Assembly (NCBI GenBank): GCA_028673005.1
Contig: CM054113.1
Location: 37,514,117 to 37,578,116 of the forward strand
DNA: 64,000 nt
Direction of reading: 5' to 3'
Source: Tanypteryx hageni
Taxonomy: Eukaryota; Arthropoda; Insecta; Odonata; Petaluridae
The position numbers and the translations under genes were made by a program. Under the pieces are notes generated by a model. The model was not told the DNA's origin. It saw only the letters and a program-made list of their open reading frames with translations, and made no database searches. Of this stretch, positions 33,596-46,722 are shown in pieces (position 1 is the stretch's first letter; every line of letters starts with the position of its first letter).

Positions 33596-36500
33596 TAGTT
33601 GTTGTTGAAGAGTCTTACCGCATTATGGAAATTATTTACATTTTATTCGGCTGTTATTCTGTTGAAATATCTGTTACAGATTTAATTTAAAATGCACTAT
33701 GTGTTTTAGTGGCAATTTCTGTTTGCGGGTGAGTGCTTTCATATGTACAATTAAATGCGGATGCATACTAAAGCCCGTACACTTATCAAGTTGTTGCAAA
33801 ATCATAAGATCTAAACTACCTCATTAATTAACGCTGTCACGGTGTTATCTCTTATACGCACTAATTTTTAGTCGTTCCACGAAAATAACAATTAATTTAA
33901 CTCATCACAATATTAGCTGCTAATTCCCAGCGCAATGGGAACTGATTTCCGCAAAATATAGCATTTTCTCGGAGCACTTTGAAAAGCTTATGGCTCTCTC
34001 TCTGATAAATTATCGTCGTATCTCTCGCAAAAATAATTAGTAACGAAGGGATATGTAATGTAAATTAAGCGTGTGATTGCAGTCGTGGGACATTAACGTG
34101 TGCTGATTTTTTGCTCTTTGGAGATAACTCCCTAATGCAGCGATAATAAGCTTTGTCGAGTAAACAGATTCCTTTTTAATTAATCCTTTTATCTCTACTA
34201 ATCAGTATTATTTTTATTTTTATTTGAAAGATAACTACCGAAAAATTTTTCAGGTTTGTATTTACGGAGAAATTAATATATAAATAGGAGTTATATAAAT
34301 TAAAACCACTAACATACATTTAGATCGAATTTTGTGTTGTATTTTGATGGCATTCGAAACTTTTTAAAGTTAATTAAGTCATCAAAGTGTAATCTTTACA
34401 AAAATGATTCGTCTCGTTTAAATCTTAGAAATATACATTAAATCATTTAGAGTAATTATTTCTTTGATTTTAAATTACTTTTACTTAGGAGTGAATTGAT
34501 TAGGCTGAGGATATTTCAGATAATTTCATTGTAATATTTTAGCATTCTTCCGCGTATAATTTTAAAGTTCAAGAAAATTTTATAAATTTACCCTTTTGTT
34601 AGTACAAACAAGAAACGTGATTTTTCATGTGAATTTTTAATTTTATTCTCTCGATTTACTTTACGAACTTTCTACACATTTATTTGTATGTGATTAGAAA
34701 TCCGCGATATCACTCGAAGACATGCGTGGTTTTGCGTCGCCAATATTTATAATATTTAACTACCTTTTGTTTGTTTGCCTCCGAAGATTGCCCTGCGGTA
34801 TAAGAGGGAAGGAACGCCATATCGCGCACGCCCACCTCCTTTCCTTCTTTTTATTAAACCACCCTTCTTTGCCACTTCTGTTGGGATTCCCTATTTTCTG
34901 TGGTATGAAAGGGAGGTAAGAAGAAGAAGAAAGGGAGCTTTTTTTAGCGTTTCGGATGAGACGACCTAAACTGTTTTCCTACAACGTCCGAGTTCCCGAA
35001 AGCGTAAACTGCCTTTGTGGCGTCAGAACCCGTCTCATTCACACGCACCGTGAGTAGGAAGATTGGAAACGGAGAGAGATAGAGATGGAGAGATACCGGT
35101 TCGATTCCTTCTTGTGTGTGTTTGTGTGCGTGCCCTCTCGTCCTCTCTTTCGATAGAGGTAAGAGAGGGACCGTAGGAGGAGAGTAGGATGGGCGAGCCC
35201 TGGGTTAGGAGAAGGAGAACGAGAGGAAGTAGAGAAAGGGGGAGTAAAAAGGAGGAAGGGAATGAGAGAGAGAGAGAGAGAGAGACCTTCACTCTTTCTC
35301 TCTCTTGGGAAATGGATTCGCCTGCCTGAGCTGCTTCTATCTGAGCCTTTAAGACAACAATGACGGACTCTTACCGCCCGCCATTCCTCTCCTACTCTCC
35401 TCTATTTTTCTTCCCCATTCCACTCTCTCTCTTTTACCTTCTAAAACTCTATCCCGACCCGTCGGTCTCTCTCTCCCTCTTTAACCCTCTACCGGTGCGC
35501 CTGGCTACAGCAGGTTGTTTCCCAAGAGCTTTCTGCCCTTCAACCTTTCCCTCCCTCTCTATATCTTACTTTCCTCCCACTCGCTCGCCACCTGTTTGCT
35601 CGCGCCCAGATATCTACTCCCGAAGGCCATCCGTTCCAGTCCGTTCCTTTTCTGGTGGTACCAACAGGGTCCATCCTGAGCCACCGATAGTGTTTGCTCC
35701 AGTGCTCGAGAGTCCATCTCTCCCTCCTTCCTTTCCTCTCGTTCGCCGTAACACTGTCCTCGCCTCTTTCAAACATCGTCTCTTTCTTTTTTTACGGAAG
35801 AATCGATATAACTGGTGTGTTTGTGTAGCTCAACTCCCTGGACGACTTTAAAAGCCTTTGATGATTTCGGGAAAATTTTAATAATATCGTATCGAACATC
35901 TTTTACTCAGTAATTTCGTGGAATAGCATTTTATAGCTTTTAATTCGTACATTGAAATGAGAAATAGCTTTTTGCTATATCCACTTAGTCCTCCCAATTA
36001 TTCCCTCCGGGTTTATCTCTCAGATTACCAACATGTATAGAAACTAAAGAATCATTCGTGGTCACCCCGTAAATGATCTGGCTGATCCCTTTGCCCGTTG
36101 TCATTATTAGTATTTTATCATATTTTAGTAATATTAAATGAGTTATAAGTGGTGAAATTAAAAATCCGCGGAACAAATTGAAATTATTCACTTGCCTCAC
36201 TCCTGAAGGGGCGAGCATTTTTTATGCATGCAATTATTTAATCAATTTAATTAAAAATTACCGGATTTTGTTTTCTATTATTTGTGACGCTGATTTTCCG
36301 TACTTTTATGGTTAATTCTGCTAACTAACTTATTAGTATTATTCTCCCATAAATCAACTCATTTTTATAAGTTATTACATTTTTAGTCTTCATGTGACAG
36401 ACATTTTCTAGAAGACAGGAAACTGTAGATCGTAAATGTTTGTGCTTGTACACACACATATACATACGAGATATAGGTACCTTTAATTCGAACCAAAATG

Positions 36501-38999
36501 CAAGATTCTACCCATCATATCCGGGAAAATCTGCGTCAGTGTATCGCAAGTTTTGTTGCAAACCCGCATATTTTGTTTAAATCTTCTGAATTTGGTGATT
36601 TATCACCGTATTGCTTTTCTGTCTCATACTGCGTCGCTTCTTACTGTGGAAGACAAAAATATTGCCATGCTCCCACGCTATTCCATCAGTTTCTTAACGT
36701 TTCAATAAAAAAATACTGTAATAATTTTCTATCCTCAAACATCCGGTCTTTACTTTGGTACAGACAGGATGTGAGACTTTGCTCCTTTTCTTGTCTGAAA
36801 ATTCATGTAGCACTTATCATTTAGGAGCATTTTTCGTGATTCCATTTTGCGAATTTGCAACTTATGCGGTTTCCTTCCACTTGACCGTAACATTCAATTT
36901 ACCATGTTGCGTTCTCCGTCATTTCTTCGACCCGAAATGGAAACGAGAGCTCGAACCGACTCATTTTTTTTCAATTAGTTAAAAATGCAAGAAGTTTCCG
37001 CGAGAGGTTTTCCACGTGAGGCGTAGGAGTCGATGGCTAGGTGGAGGCGTTTTCTGCGCCGCGATTACGATTAACTGGTCCGATTTGAACTTCTTGAATC
37101 AATGAAATGTTGTCTCTTAATTAATGTTGATATTTTTCGCTTTGGTGGGTTACAAATACATTAACCGTAAAGCTCTTAATTCTTTTTACAAATTAGTTAA
37201 ATATGAATTGTATGATAAAGGTATAATTATAGGTAAATTCAGTAGATAGTGATTCCGTAGTTGGTGGGCGGTTTTCTAATATTTATGTGTGCAGAAGTAA
37301 GGTGTCCCCCGCAAGAATGGGTACAAAAACGCAGGAAAACACACAAAAATGCGCAGAGGTATATATTACAACTTTTATTGCATTTATAATCTGTTATTTC
37401 GATTGACCTCGATTTACAACGCGGAAACTAAATAGTATTATTTACTGGTGCCCACCACTGTTCGCAACACAAAACTGAAATTCATGCTTCGTATTTCCAA
37501 TTTTTGTCGCAATCCTTCCCGTCCCTTCCTCCTCCAACCCTTGTTTCCTACCTCCTCTCTCTCTCTTTATACAGTCAACACGCCTTCTTCCACAATATTT
37601 ATTCTGCTCTGCCGCCTCCCTTAGCGACCGATATCTAGTCTCCTTGGGAGCCTTCGGAAGAAGCAAGTCGGAAATGGAAGAGGCCTGTTTCACAAAGATC
37701 ATCACCTCGCTTCCCATCCCTCCTTTCATCCTTCATTCCCTTACCTCACTCCATCGTTCTCTCCCTTACCTCTCTCCAATCCACACCTCCTCGCCTCTCT
37801 ATTCACGCACTCGTGTCTCTGTTATTTCATTCATTCTCCCCCTTCCCTGTGTCGACTCTGCGACAGCCCCTTCTCCATTTTCCTTCCCCTTCTCCCTCCA
37901 TTTTATCCTCACTTTTTGTTCTATGTAATGTGGAATTTTTTAATGAAATAATTATTCTTGAGCTTGCGTATTTGAATGAGATGTTATATTTGGATGCCGT
38001 CAGTGTTAAAATTTAAGGTATAACTAAGATTTAACATAATAAATTACTTTTGAGATAGAATAAAAAATAAGCATTTAGTTGTGCTTACGACTTAACACCT
38101 TTAATTCTTATTGAACTGACACCTGCCCTGGTAGCTACTTTAAATCTGGCGGTAGTTCATTCTTCTTCACTGGTGTCTTTAAAGTCACGTTTATTCTATA
38201 TTATACAAGATACTGGATCGAATGTTTTTGTGAAAAGCCATTAAATGAACCATGATTTGGGTGTACCTAATATATTACTATATCAGAGAGTCATTCAGAA
38301 TTAATTTCGCAAAATACACGAGAATGCCGTCTGGGAATGTGGCTATCCATTAATAAAATGATTTTTTCATTTGCTTTGTACGAATATCTGAACACTACTG
38401 AATGTCACCACTGCTGGTTTCTGTAGACGGCGGCGACCAAACACTATTGGTGAAATACTTTGGTGGCCATCTCTTGGAAATGGACGATCCCACAATTGTA
38501 GGCTTTTAAACACACACACGCAGAAAAATTGCGTATTTCCAATAATATTGCATTTTTCCTTTTCCCTATTTCTCTGACACCGCATAATACGTTTCGAAGA
38601 AATGGGATTCCCTTTCCCTTGGTTAATTAATTTATTGTGGCAGCTCTGGTTTGTTCAATTGTGCATGTCGCCTTTCACGCCTCCCTCTTAATATCTTTCT
38701 ACTTCCTTTTCCTACCACTCTCTCCCTCTTCCTATGACGTCTTTTGTAATAAATGGACTCCTTTTACCCGTTTTTGGCGTTATTCTCTTATATGTTTATA
38801 TGTTTGTCTTCCTGTCTACAAGTCTTCGGCGAATCCACGCACATGAAGCTTTCGAGTGTTTTCCCCCTTCGAATGATCGATTGTCTCAACTTACGGAGAA
38901 GTAGAATGAGAGCGAGAGTGTGTAAGAGAGAGGAAGAAAGAGGGAGAGAACCTTCTCCTGAACTACTCCCATCCATCCCATTTCTGCTTTCACTTTTCC
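33596..38999. other. No gene recognised; pyrimidine-rich islands
   Basis: AT-rich to about 34700. The plus strand is pyrimidine-rich at 35360-35780 and 37490-37920, and a GA microsatellite lies near 35267-35285. Long ORFs here (for example 35360-35851 and 37644-37928) are Ser/Pro/Leu/Phe frames produced by composition. Confidence 0.3.
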
Positions 39000-39540
39000 C
39001 CTTATCTCTACCTTCGTCCGTTTTCCGTTTCTCTCTCTACTTCCTCTTCCGTGCTCTTTCCTCACTCTCCCTTTCTCCTCCCCTCTTTAAATTCAATTGT
39101 TCTCTTTTCCTCTTTCTCCCTCAAATTATCCTTTCTTTTCATGCTCAGTTCTGCTCTCGTCATCTTTCTATTCAATTTCAATCAGCTTTCTTGCAACCTT
39201 TATCCCTTATCTCGCTCTTCTCTCTCCCCAACTTGCTTCTTCCTCTCTCTTCCACCTATCCCTTCCTCCACTCGTACTTCCTCACCCTCTCCTTTCTCCC
39301 TCTATCTCCTCCCTAGTTCTCCTTTTTTCTTTCTCGATCTGCCTCCTCTCTCTCCCTTCACTCTCTCCTCACCCTCTCTCCCCTTTCTCTCTCCTCCTTC
39401 CAACTCCATCCTCTATTCCCCTTTTCTCTTTGTGTATCCCTCCTTCGCCCTCTATCCCTCCCTCTCTGTCCTTCCTTCCTCTCTCTTCTCGCCCTCTCTT
39501 TTCCTTTCTTCTCCCTTTCTCTCACTATCCCTCGGCCGTA
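39000..39540. repeat. Long pyrimidine tract, over 500 bp
   Basis: The plus strand is overwhelmingly C and T (CTCTCC, CCTTTC and CTTCC motifs) for over 500 bp. It generates three overlapping Ser/Leu/Phe/Pro ORFs (38753-39316, 39051-39689 and 39097-39576) that should not be read as proteins. A (GA)n microsatellite follows at about 39725-39751. Confidence 0.85.
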
Positions 39541-39723
39541 ATTCACCGGTTCACGTTGGTGAGCGTTTGTTTCTAATATGGACAATTGACTCGCACGCGA
39601 TATTGGCATTTCTGGTCGGCTCTTATTTCTGCGTCACGCAACTAATGGAGCTAAAGGGCTCCCCGGTCTCCCTATGTGCGTGGCGTTAAATAAGCAGTGT
39701 ATGCGAGTGGATGGTAATGACGC

Positions 39724-39755
<32 letters not shown>

Positions 39756-42700
39756 TAATGATAAGGGTGAGTAGGGTGTCATAACAGAACCCCTTATGCA
39801 TAATTGACCGATTATACGAAAAAGCCGTGTTTTAAAAAACAACATTGTATTTTAAATAATGTAAATTGTCGGAATTGGGAATCTTTTTGTATTTTATCCG
39901 TGAGAAATACAATTAATTTGCTCTTTAATGTTTAAAATTTTAATTTCTCAGGTGATTGCTTCTAAACGTTATTGGTGGTACACTTCATTCGTTGAAGATT
40001 GTCGGGAAAATTTTCTTACGATGCATCAGGGTATGCTTAATAAATGAAATTGCGCAAGTTGGTTCGTGCTAAATAATACATCGTTTTAAAATTTAGACGC
40101 TTGGTAAGTTTTACCGTATTACTAACAATTTAGAAGGGAGGACCGATCTTCTCCGTGGGGATATTAAGATGAAGGATATGAGCGATGAAAGCTCTCATTC
40201 CTCCGAAATGAGGGTAATGCAGTATAATCTTCTTGTACATTGACGAGGCAAGAATGATGGCAGAGGGTTTCCCTCTTTTCTCCGTTCGAGCGAATGAATA
40301 AATGTGTTCCCGTTGTGCGTGAGTGATTGTATGGTTTTGTGTATGCGTGAGAAATAGAGAATCAGTAAATGAAGTTCTGTTCGTGCAGACGTGTGTACGT
40401 GTAAAATGAAATAATGTTTTTTCGGTAAAACCTGCTCCGGTAAAATCTTGTTCATAAACAATGAATGAATAATTACCTATCACATTAGCTGGAGTGGCTC
40501 TTAATAAAATATCGAAAGTAACATGTAAAGAATCGAACGTAGATTTCTCTAAATCCTATTGTAATTAAATATTGACACTATCTTCTATCCTGATAAACCT
40601 TGTTTCGACTTTCACTGAAATGTTGTTATTAATTATTAGAGAGGTTTTCTGTGTGAAAATAATTTTCAAATGAAAAAATTCTCTCCGATATTGAAAGCAT
40701 TTGAAAAGTCTGGCGGCGAGAGGAGAAAACGTGGCGCTTGCAGCGGTCGTTGGCGTCACTCAATCTCGCCCTCGTTCCACCCACATTTGCTCTCCATCTT
40801 TCCCGCCCTTTGTTGCGGGACTCATTTTCCGTTGATTGAAGTTTTTAAGGACTGTTTTTCTTCCTGGGATCGCCTCGGTCGACATGGCGTAGGAAAACAC
40901 AGTTCCAAGCTCGCGAACGGTGTTTTGAAGTGCTTTTGATTTCGCTTGTAGCATTAATAATTCATTTCGCGTGCTGACTATAAGAAAAAATATTTTCTAG
41001 GCTAACTTTAGTGACTCTACCAGCAAACTAAGCATGAACTAATTTTATATTAGAAAAAGACGAATTGAAATTTTTAGTATTTTTGATGATTACTTGATAT
41101 GATCTGAAATCATAATTTTTAAAATATGAGATCTATTGACATTAGCGATACCAAAGATATCTACATTTGGATAAAATATAATACCGTAAAATATTGAGGA
41201 TATATCGTATTCGATCATATAAAATGGCACATTTTTGTACCAGTAACCTATAAAGGAAGTAGACAAGCTTCATAGAAAGTTAATTTTAATGAAATAGTAC
41301 CCATATCACAAGCCGCATCTGACAGATATTTTAGCTCCATAATGATTACTGCCACAAAATATTTTCGCACTCGAGATAAATTTGTCTCTCTCTTTACTTA
41401 AAATTTCTCGTCACTTTTGCGATTGCGAGGAAAGCTTGCGACGCCTGTTTACATATTCTCGATTCGAATTGAAGCGAATCGACGCGGATGCTGTTCTTCC
41501 GAAACATACTCATCGAAAGAAAATCCCTCATGTCTTACCAACGCCGCTCCATTTTCCGAGAACGCCCATTTTTGAATTTCATCCTCCAACTCCCCTTTGC
41601 TTCTGTCCATCGTATTCACCTCCCCCTAGTTCAACGACCTTTCCGCTCCCTTTCATAATCACCTCCTTTATTCGCATATTCGAGCGTTCCTCACCTTTTC
41701 GTGTACTAATGTCTAGTCCTTTCCTCTACCTGGGCCCATTCTATCCCGCTGCCTTTCATCACTCATTCGCTCTCTCTCTCCCCACCGCTCTACCCAACCT
41801 CGCATCTATTTCTCCCTTTCCTCTCATCTCTCCTCTTGAATTATTCCGAGCATTCTCCGCAGACCGAACTGCATCCTCTCGCTAATTTCACGCGGATATC
41901 TTCCCTCTCTCGGCCGACCTGCCGGCGCGTTCAATTATTATTATCCGGAGGAAGAGAGAGAGAGAGAGGGGGGGAGGGCGAGGTGAGAGATCGGAGAGGG
42001 GATGGAAAGTGAATTGATTGGGATTTCGCCTATCGCGCGCCCTATCACACCCTTCCTCTCTTCCCTCTTTTCACGCCTCAGGATTTAATCTGTTGAAAAG
42101 CGCGAGATGGACAGGTGCCGGAAAAGTGGTGGGAAAAAATTAGTCGTTTTTTAGCTTTGTGGAGGCTCCATGAATAAATAAATAGGATTGGGAATTTTTG
42201 CCAAGGTTTATGGGCGAGAGTCCTTTTTTTACGGTATTTCGGGGTGGTATATCTATCCAGACCTTTGTGGAAATTTATTAGCTGTCTTTGGCATTATCAG
42301 GATAGTCCCTTATGGGTACACCGATTATCCGTGATGACATCGCATTGAAATGAGTGTCTCACATGGACCTAACAACAGGGGCGAATCTAAGCGCACAGCT
42401 TAGGTGGAGGAAATATATTTACGGATACATAGTGTATAAAATAATAACGTCTCATTATAATAAATATAGAGTTTATTTTACACAACTTCGATTTATGCAA
42501 AATATTACTAGAATACATACAATATAAAACATGAATTGAAATAGTACTTACATAAAAATTTACTTAGTATCTACCATCGCGTAACATTTTACGCATCACG
42601 TTGCAATCACTTTCATGGGGGATGTATTTCGGTTTATTTTCCACTATCGGGATAATTTTGTAACTCAGCATGTACATGCACATTAAATCGACCTACGGTT

Positions 42701-43959
42701 TAAAAATTACGGGAAATTATGTGTTATCTCATTTCAAACGTAAATCTAATAAAAATAATTTTATATTGTCTATTTAGCTTTTTAATTATTAAGTTGACTT
42801 ACCGGTTTAGTGATAATTTTAAAAATATATGGCGTAATAGTCCTACATTTGTTATTTTTCGTAAAATACTCCTTTCTGAATGATAAATCGCGTTTAAAAG
42901 AAACATTCTGCGCACTTTTTTGCATTGATGCGCACCTAATAAGTGAAGGAATGAGAAATGGAATTCCAGTTTAAATTTTTCACGGACAAATGGCGCTTGA
43001 TTTTTCTTTGAGTTACTTTACTATCTCTTTAATTTTTATTTTCATATTAACATTTTAAATTAAAAATTCGGTGCGACACATTAAAAATCTTTCTGCGATA
43101 AATAAGATAAGGAATTATAATTTTATATTGACAACTATATAGTTGATGTATGATAAAATTGAAGAATGATGTTCGGCATAATTCGGCAATATTTTTTTGA
43201 ATTTAACAGTATCAACCATTCTATATCAACAGTATGGATAATGAACGCTAGAAGCTTAACATTAATTCGGCTAATTTATTTCAGTAGATTAAGCAATCGA
43301 AATTCCTCTTTCGATAGTTAGGTTGTAGGCCCAAGAGAGCGACCCGGTACAAATTATTTAGTTATTCTCTAATTGAATTTCATAAATACCAAACGACGAA
43401 ATTCTGTCAAAATTTTTAGTGGTTGTAAAATCTGGCAATAAAACAGTCCTATTTGAACTCCTGATTTTAATAGTATAAGTGAGCATTGACCAACCTGAAT
43501 GAATGATATGCCCCAGATATACGATTTGCATCTTTTATTTTAATACAAGTCCCTAATATAAAACGCCATATTGCGATATGGATACGTAGTAGTAAATATG
43601 TTATTACCATTTTCTAAATAAAAACGCGTGATTAAACTATTGGAATGGAGTGTATTATTTTCATCTTGGACCTCGATATGAATAAGAAATTTATACGAAA
43701 TATGTTGAGCGTTATAACGCCTACAGATGGGAAGATGAGCACCAAAACAGGCGGTCAAATCGAAAACATCAGGGACTTTTTTTTAACTCTCACTCCTCTT
43801 AACCGTCCAATTAACTTTTTCCTCGCAATAGCTTGATATCGTATCCCAAATTTCCGCATCTTAACGCGAGACCAAATTTTTTCTATCCTTTGTTTAACCC
43901 CTCTCCCCTTCAGACGCAAAATAGCCCATTTGAAATTTCTTTACCTTGTAATGAACGGC
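39541..43959. other. No gene recognised
   Basis: Contains a (GA)n run at 39725-39751, a pyrimidine-rich island at about 41540-41890 and a GA-rich run at 41945-41990. A CAGGGGCGAATCTA sequence near 42376 resembles hAT-type ends but has no partner identified. Short ORFs only. Confidence 0.3.
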
Positions 43960-44342
43960 CGCTGCAGATCAAACATCACCTCCTCCTTTCTTCGTGTACC
44001 TCCTCGCCCTACCCTTAACTTCCGACTCCTTTATCAACTCAAATTTCGCCTCTCCTCATCCCAAAGATCCATGTTTTACCGTATCCCACAATCCTTCAAC
44101 TCCCTATCAACCCTCAATCCCTCCCTCAACCTGTTTTCATCTCTTCCCTCATACAGCTCCGCAATAATGAGAAACTAACCAGTAGTCCTCAGCCCATTCC
44201 CATCTTCATTTCATCTAATATTTTATCCATTTTTCATTATTGTTATTGTTGATTATGTTATTGTTAATAATTCGTTACAATGTCCAATGTAAAATGTCAA
44301 GTCTGACTGTTTTTGAATAATTCTTAATAAATAAATAAAAAT
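43960..44342 (+). mobile_element. LINE 3' end (CR1/Jockey-like), truncated
   Basis: A plus-strand frame reads RVPPRPTLNFRLLYQLKFRL followed by MFYRIPQSFNSLSTLNPSLN and stops at 44178. The FYRIP.SFNSL pattern resembles the terminal motif of CR1/Jockey-type ORF2. It is followed by an AT-rich 3' UTR and a TTAATAAATAAATAAAAA tail at about 44325-44342, typical of these LINEs. The 5' truncation point is uncertain and no target duplication was found. Confidence 0.5.
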
Positions 44343-44422
44343 TAGATAAACTCGTTTTAAAACAGTCTAGAGGTCCCGGAGTTTGAGACATGCATCATGA
44401 CATCTACTCCTTTCAAGCCATC

Positions 44423-44585
44423 AACATCATCATTAGTAGTCTGCCGCAGACTGGTCTGTGAATGTTTTAAATCCACTTATCACATTCTGCTTTTATCCGC
44501 AGCCATCTTCACTTCTTGATAAATTCCTTTCCCTTTCAATTCAACTGTCCTTTTCCTTTCTCTTCTTATTTTTCCTTAATGTATA
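44423..44585 (-). mobile_element. Diverged RTE-type LINE 3' end
   Basis: On the minus strand this matches the last about 150 bp of the RTE family: a CTTGATAA...TTTCCCTTTCAA region equivalent to the C-terminal codons, then the short 3' UTR with a hairpin (AGTCTGCGGCAGACT) and an ATGATGATG tail at 44423-44432. Many substitutions mark it as an old copy or a separate subfamily. Confidence 0.65.
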
Positions 44586-44702
44586 CTGATAATAATACTT
44601 CCAGATATAAAACCTGTTATAAGTTATATTACTCCTTCAATATAGGCTACCTCGTTCATAATGTGTTATCTCTCGAATATGACAAAATTGCGTTTTTTCC
44701 AG

Positions 44703-44808
44703 ATGGTTTCTGCAATACGGAAAGAGCAGTACTATTTGGTGTCGACGCTTCATCATCCTGCGCCTTGGACGTTACACTGGAAGAGTTTGACAACTGCTCC
44801 GCGCTGCG
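44703..44808 (+). CDS. Probable internal host exon, tectonic-like
   Basis: The 106-bp exon is bounded by a strong acceptor (TTGCGTTTTTTCCAG, ending at 44702) and a consensus donor GTGAGT (44809-44814). In the frame that starts with two bases of a split codon it reads GFCNTERAVLFGVDASSSCA followed by LDVTLEEFDNCSAL. The VLFGV....SSC.....LEE..NC..L pattern resembles the extracellular tectonic (TCTN) domain, a ciliary transition-zone protein family. This is from memory and the exon is short. A second frame, starting at the ATG immediately after the acceptor, is also open. No companion exon was identified in the window, implying long introns. The best evidence for a host gene here. Confidence 0.45.
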
Positions 44809-44814
44809 GTGAGT

Positions 44815-46463
44815 TTAACCATAGACATTTCATTGTGTATTCTCATTCGATTTAATATCACTTTAAAACAAGCATGGATAATACTCCCTAAGCGCATTTC
44901 CTACACCTGTTTGAGTGAATTGAAACGGATTTGTGACAGAGTTTTGCGGCGAGCGATGGCCGTATTATAAAACATCCGTTTAATTGGCGAGGTTTCAGTC
45001 AAATGAGCCTTGATTTGAATAGTTTATCGATTTCTTTCTCTGAGATAATAACATTCCAGATCACTCGTGCACGCAAATTTCCTCTCTCCGTCTATTATGT
45101 TTTAAGGTTTACCTAATTGTGGTTAAGCAAGGGAGGTATCTCTACAGAAAACGTTATGGCTTCATTAGTCCCATGGGAAATAAATTAACCGTGGCGAACG
45201 CGGAAATTCGGCACACACAGGCAACAATTTAAAAAACTGAGCCTTTGTTGCTTTCCCATTGAAATTCGTTCGCGGCGTATACGTTTTTCGTGTCATTTCG
45301 CGATTTGATTCATGAATTAGCCTGGCTGTCAAAGCATTGTAGAGAGAGAGAGACAGACCGACAGAGTTGTAAAAAATGAACGCGCTCTCGAACAAAACGA
45401 AATTTAACTCCTGATGAATACGGCTGTTTATTTCGTACGATTTCCATGAAAAAACGAGGCTCCGAACGTGAAAGCAAACGCAGCGAGGAATGATTTACAG
45501 GAGTTCGCAGGGACGTTTTATTAATTTTTTTCCTCCGCTGTCCGCCGAATATTTCAGGACCGTCATTTGTATCGCGGAGTGAAAAACAGTCCTTCCGCAT
45601 CTTTTTACGGAGTTTAAAAGGAGTTTATGACGAAAAATTTATGGTCCTCCCGTTAAATAAATGAAGAAAAATTCTCGTTATTTTCTTTGCTTGTTTTCGT
45701 GAAAAAATGAGTGGTTCCTAATAAGGATGAAATATATTTATTTATTGAATTGGAAATGGTAAATTAGGAGTGGATTTTCATTTATTTGGGAGTTATAGAA
45801 GTTATAGGTGCGTGAGGGCGCGAAAATAATTTAGAAAACTTCATTGGAAAATGTATTATAAAATATGTATATTATGTTTATATATATATTAATGTATATT
45901 TTTAAAAATCATTGTTATAGTGAATTACATTAATGTTCCGTTCACTTCCTTCAAACTGTAAATAGATGTTGCTTTCTTTATTTCCACAATGAATGTAAGT
46001 ATATGTGCATATGGCCTTCTATACTATTCCATGTACATAAAACATTTATAAGAATGAGGGGCGTTTTTTCATTAATTTAAAACTTTTTGCATGACTTAAA
46101 TTCAGTTTACATTTAAAAATATGTTATGAATGAATTCAAATTTATATATAAATTGTTTTAAAGTCATTCGTGGGATATTATTTTCCAGTCGTAAACATTA
46201 TGCGAATAATGGGAACCGAAATTGATTTTCCAAGAACATTCAAACTAGAATAACTTAGGGAGCTTGATTAAATTGTAAATTTATTTCAACTGAACTCATT
46301 ATCGGCTTGTCAGAATTGTGCAGAGTCATGTGATTCCGCTTGGATTCATCTCAAACAAACGCAGTCTGTCATTACCCATTATGATTTGTTTTTGATAACA
46401 ATGTACCTCGTCTGGTTCATCGAACAGCTTTACGGATAGTCTTACCTCATTACCATAACTTAC
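44815..46463. other. No further exon identified
   Basis: AT-rich, probably intronic if the exon at 44703-44808 is real. Overlapping minus-strand ORFs at 45165-45600 have no recognisable motif. Confidence 0.3.
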
Positions 46464-46517
46464 CCGGCACATACACGAGGTTCTATTTTCAAAATACTCA
46501 GGGCACAACGGGAATTC
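46464..46517 (-). CDS. Weak candidate short exon
   Basis: On the minus strand a TGATTCTCGTCTAG acceptor is followed by a short frame reading FPLCPEYFENRTSCMCR and then by a perfect GTAAGT donor (46458-46463). The Cys-rich peptide contains an N-x-T glycosylation sequon. No family recognised. At about 54 bp it may well be chance. Confidence 0.15.
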
Positions 46518-46665
46518 TAGACGAGAATCATACTCGACATTTTTTCCTCAAAAAATCCTCTCCAATCATCGTATTCCATTTCTCAAGTTATCTTGAACAG
46601 ATATCGCGAACGTATATGTGTGTATGTACACACAGATATGCATACACACACATGCATATCTATAT

Positions 46666-46667
<2 letters not shown>

Positions 46668-46720
<53 letters not shown>
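46668..46720. repeat. (TA)n microsatellite
   Basis: About 24 TA units; they cause the Ile/Tyr run in the ORF at 46616-47011. A short GAGAGA run follows at 46817-46831, then purine-rich sequence to about 47170. Confidence 0.95.

Positions 46721-46722
<2 letters not shown>

Noticed and set aside
39051..39689. 212-codon Ser/Leu/Phe/Pro ORF
   Set aside because: Produced by a pyrimidine-only tract that lacks stop codons in several frames; overlapping ORFs of equal quality exist in other frames.
42376..42400. hAT terminus CAGGGGCGAATCTA
   Set aside because: No matching right end or 8-bp duplication could be found nearby.
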